A stretch of 20,097 nt of DNA from a virus. Made by a program: the position numbers and the translations under genes. The first letter of the stretch is position 1; each line of letters opens with the position of its first letter. The stretch spans positions 1-20,097 of IMG/VR virus record IMGVR_UViG_3300032241_000870; one strand, written 5' to 3'. The notes beneath the pieces are model-generated. The model was not told where the DNA came from and did not search any database. It was given only the letters and a program-made list of their open reading frames with translations. Positions 18,647 to 20,097 of this stretch are shown piece after piece.

Positions 18647-19725
18647 ACAAGATTGAATTTGGCGATAACAGAAAAACCATGAAAAGATGGGCTGAGGAGG
18701 GTGTCAAGGTTCAAACTTGCATCACCTCGCCCCCTTACTATGGGCTTAGAGACTATGGAACTGGAACATGGCTTGGAGGCGATTCAAATTGCTCTCACAA
18801 GCGTGATTCCAAGCACTCAGACAAAACCATTACTGGTCATGCCAATCCTGACCTTGTGGTTGGTGATGCCATTTACAAGTCAACTTGCTCCAAATGTGGG
18901 GCTGTAAGGGAAGACTTGCAACTTGGATTAGAAGATACTCCAGAAGAGTATGTTGCCAACATGGTAGACGTGTTCAGGCACGTGAGAGACATACTTGCTG
19001 ATGATGGAACTTTATGGGTAAACATTGGTGATAGTTACTACAACTACCGTGGAGGTTCACAAGCCTTTGTAAAGCAATCTGTAGCCAACACTGAACAAGA
19101 CCTACCTGACCATAGCCCAACAAGGAATAATGTGCTTGAGGGACTTAAAAACAAAGATTTGATTGGTATCCCATGGATGCTTGCATTTGCGCTTAGGGCA
19201 GATGGTTGGTATTTGAGACAGGACATCATTTGGCATAAGCCCAATCCTATGCCTGAGTCCGTTCAAGACCGTTGCACCAAAGCACACGAGTACATCTTCT
19301 TACTGAGCAAGTCAAAAAACTATTACTTTGATCATGAATCAATTAAAGAAATGGCTAATTCAAAAAGTGAGGGAGTTAGATTTGGTGGCAACAAATATGG
19401 TGATGATGGTGACCCGAAATATGCAACAAAGTCTGGCAACGTAAGTAAAGAATACGAAAAAGCAAATAAACGATCAGTTTGGACAGTAACAACTAAACCA
19501 TATTCAGGAGCGCATTTTGCAGTGTTCCCAAGCGATTTAATTGAGCCATGCATACTTGCAGGTGCACCAAGCGGTGGAATCGTCCTAGACCCGTTTATGG
19601 GATCAGGAACAACTGCACAAGTTGCACAACACTTGGGTAGACAGTACATGGGATGTGAATTAAATCTTGAATACAAAAAATTACAAGATCAAAGATTGGC
19701 ACAAAGTTCTTTTGTTTTTGAATAA
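18643..19725 (+). CDS. Orphan class-beta DNA methyltransferase (N6-adenine or N4-cytosine)
   Basis: The 360-residue protein carries the catalytic motif Ser29-Pro-Pro-Tyr32 near the N-terminus and the AdoMet-binding motif Asp316-Pro-Phe-Met-Gly-Ser-Gly near the C-terminus, the beta-class order. VWTVTTKPYSGAHFAVFP (about 278-295) is the usual block before it. An insert between motifs holds Cys50-x-His52 and Cys82-x2-Cys85, a zinc-ribbon-like element. SPPY is used by both N4-cytosine and N6-adenine enzymes, so the target base is open. No restriction enzyme is nearby. The gene probably protects phage DNA from host restriction or marks it for regulation. It starts in the stop of the preceding gene. 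Confidence 0.9.
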   Translation: MNKIEFGDNRKTMKRWAEEGVKVQTCITSPPYYGLRDYGTGTWLGGDSNCSHKRDSKHSDKTITGHANPDLVVGDAIYKSTCSKCGAVREDLQLGLEDTPEEYVANMVDVFRHVRDILADDGTLWVNIGDSYYNYRGGSQAFVKQSVANTEQDLPDHSPTRNNVLEGLKNKDLIGIPWMLAFALRADGWYLRQDIIWHKPNPMPESVQDRCTKAHEYIFLLSKSKNYYFDHESIKEMANSKSEGVRFGGNKYGDDGDPKYATKSGNVSKEYEKANKRSVWTVTTKPYSGAHFAVFPSDLIEPCILAGAPSGGIVLDPFMGSGTTAQVAQHLGRQYMGCELNLEYKKLQDQRLAQSSFVFE

Positions 19726-19733
19726 TCTTATTT

Positions 19734-19763
19734 TTGACAATACCATTAACTAATAGTTAAGAT
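19734..19763 (+). promoter_or_regulatory. Promoter with perfect TTAACT-N3-AGTTAA operator in its spacer
   Basis: A consensus -35, TTGACA (19734-19739), and a -10-like TAAGAT (19758-19763) are 18 bp apart. The palindrome TTAACTA-A-TAGTTAA (19746-19760) lies between them and overlaps the -10, so a bound protein should block RNA polymerase. The next gene starts at 19784 after AAAGGGGA. This is the strongest promoter-like sequence in the right-hand operon. Confidence 0.65.
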
Positions 19764-19783
19764 ACAGAAAAAGGGGAAACAAA

Positions 19784-19984
19784 ATGATTAGCACAGAATA
19801 TGACGATGGATTTGATGCAGGTGAGATGTTCATGGCTCATGCAATTGATGGGTTTGCCAAGAGGACTGGCAGAGACCTTTCTGAGCTTCTAGCCTACCTT
19901 GGGTACCAGTACAACGAAAAAAACGAACTGGAGGCCAATGATGACCGTTTAGGCCTACTTCCTGATGAGTTTGTAGACCAATGA
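19784..19984 (+). CDS. Small acidic hypothetical protein
   Basis: This 66-residue protein (MISTEYDDGFDAGEMFMAHA, IDGFAKRTGRDLSELLAYLG..., DDRLGLLPDEFVDQ) is acidic and helical. It is the first gene after the operator-controlled promoter at 19734-19763 and has a strong ribosome site (AAAGGGGA). Its stop overlaps the ATG of a membrane protein (ATGA). I recognise no family, and early expression is inferred only from the promoter. Confidence 0.7.
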   Translation: MISTEYDDGFDAGEMFMAHAIDGFAKRTGRDLSELLAYLGYQYNEKNELEANDDRLGLLPDEFVDQ

Positions 19985-20082
19985 CTATCTTAGTTTTTAT
20001 TGCACTCTTGTGTGCTGTATGTTCAACACTGGGTATGCTGTTGATCATATGGCTTATTTACTCGGTACTAAATCATGACTAA
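19981..20082 (+). CDS. 33-residue single-span membrane protein
   Basis: Reading on from the ATGA junction gives MTILVFIALLCAVCSTLGML then LIIWLIYSVLNHD-stop. Almost the whole chain (2-30) is hydrophobic, with two Cys, and would span the membrane once. Its stop overlaps the following gene by eight bases. Coupling on both sides supports it although it is very short. With the 31-, 49- and about 75-residue membrane proteins of the opposite operon, it makes this genome rich in such peptides. Function unknown. Confidence 0.65.
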   Translation: MTILVFIALLCAVCSTLGMLLIIWLIYSVLNHD

Positions 20083-20097
20083 AGAAGAAATCATAGA
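20075..20097 (+). CDS. 5' end of a gene cut by the window edge
   Basis: ATG 20075 overlaps the stop of the 33-residue membrane gene by eight bases and opens a frame MTKEEII that runs off the window. 'MTKEEII' or 'MTREEII' is a very common opening of small phage early proteins of unknown function. Too little is visible to say more. Confidence 0.5.

Noticed and set aside
1-20097. CRISPR array, insertion sequence or integrase/attachment site.
   Set aside because: No spaced direct repeats of 23-40 bp, no transposase or recombinase motif, and no tRNA 3' end duplicated were found. The only short-period repeats are the 7-bp iterons.

Overview
The window is a stretch of a tailed double-stranded DNA bacteriophage genome with podovirus-like gene content. 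Almost every base is coding, most neighbours overlap by 1 to 20 bases (ATGA, TAATG, TTGA or GTGA junctions), and no bacterial housekeeping gene is present. The nested Rz/Rz1 spanin pair shows a Gram-negative host. The early gene families (a DUF1376 replication protein, a lambda P-like protein, a YdaS/Cro-like HTH, a Ref-like HNH nuclease) are common in phages of Burkholderiales and related proteobacteria. A freshwater betaproteobacterial host is my inference. No integrase or CI-like repressor is seen, so lifestyle cannot be decided.

Region 1 (1-11632, + strand) is the late operon. It runs Rz/Rz1, a GH19 endolysin, an SU10-like head-tail adaptor, a free-standing GIY-YIG homing endonuclease, two large beta-rich tail proteins, two small proteins and four long low-complexity proteins that are probably internal or ejection proteins. 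It ends at a strong intrinsic terminator (11606-11632).

Region 2 (11631-14893, - strand) is a converging operon of eleven genes. Its core is a recombination/DNA-processing set: an SSB-like protein with an acidic DDVPF tail, a winged-helix protein and a RecB-type PD-(D/E)XK exonuclease. Around the core are very short genes, several of them membrane proteins of 31-82 residues, and an AT-hook protein.

Region 3 (14894-15401) is the control region. It holds divergent promoters, palindromic operator candidates, a Cro/YdaS-like HTH gene, and two separate predicted structured RNA leaders, one on each side of that gene.

Region 4 (15402-20097, + strand) is the replication and early operon: a DUF1376 replication protein carrying a 7-bp iteron array, a P-like helicase loader, a Zn-binding protein, a RuvC-like resolvase, a Ref-like nuclease, an orphan class-beta DNA methyltransferase and several unknown small genes.

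The most interesting signals are not proteins. A 15-bp palindrome, TTAACT-N3-AGTTAA, recurs at two promoters (18072, 19746) and, degenerately, at the control-region promoter (14955), which suggests a phage regulon. The leader of the replication operon has a closed multibranch fold with a 7-nt loop-to-tail pseudoknot. The DUF1376 gene carries six exact-phase 7-bp repeats that may be the replication origin. Four genes shorter than 60 codons were found by reading the strands directly.
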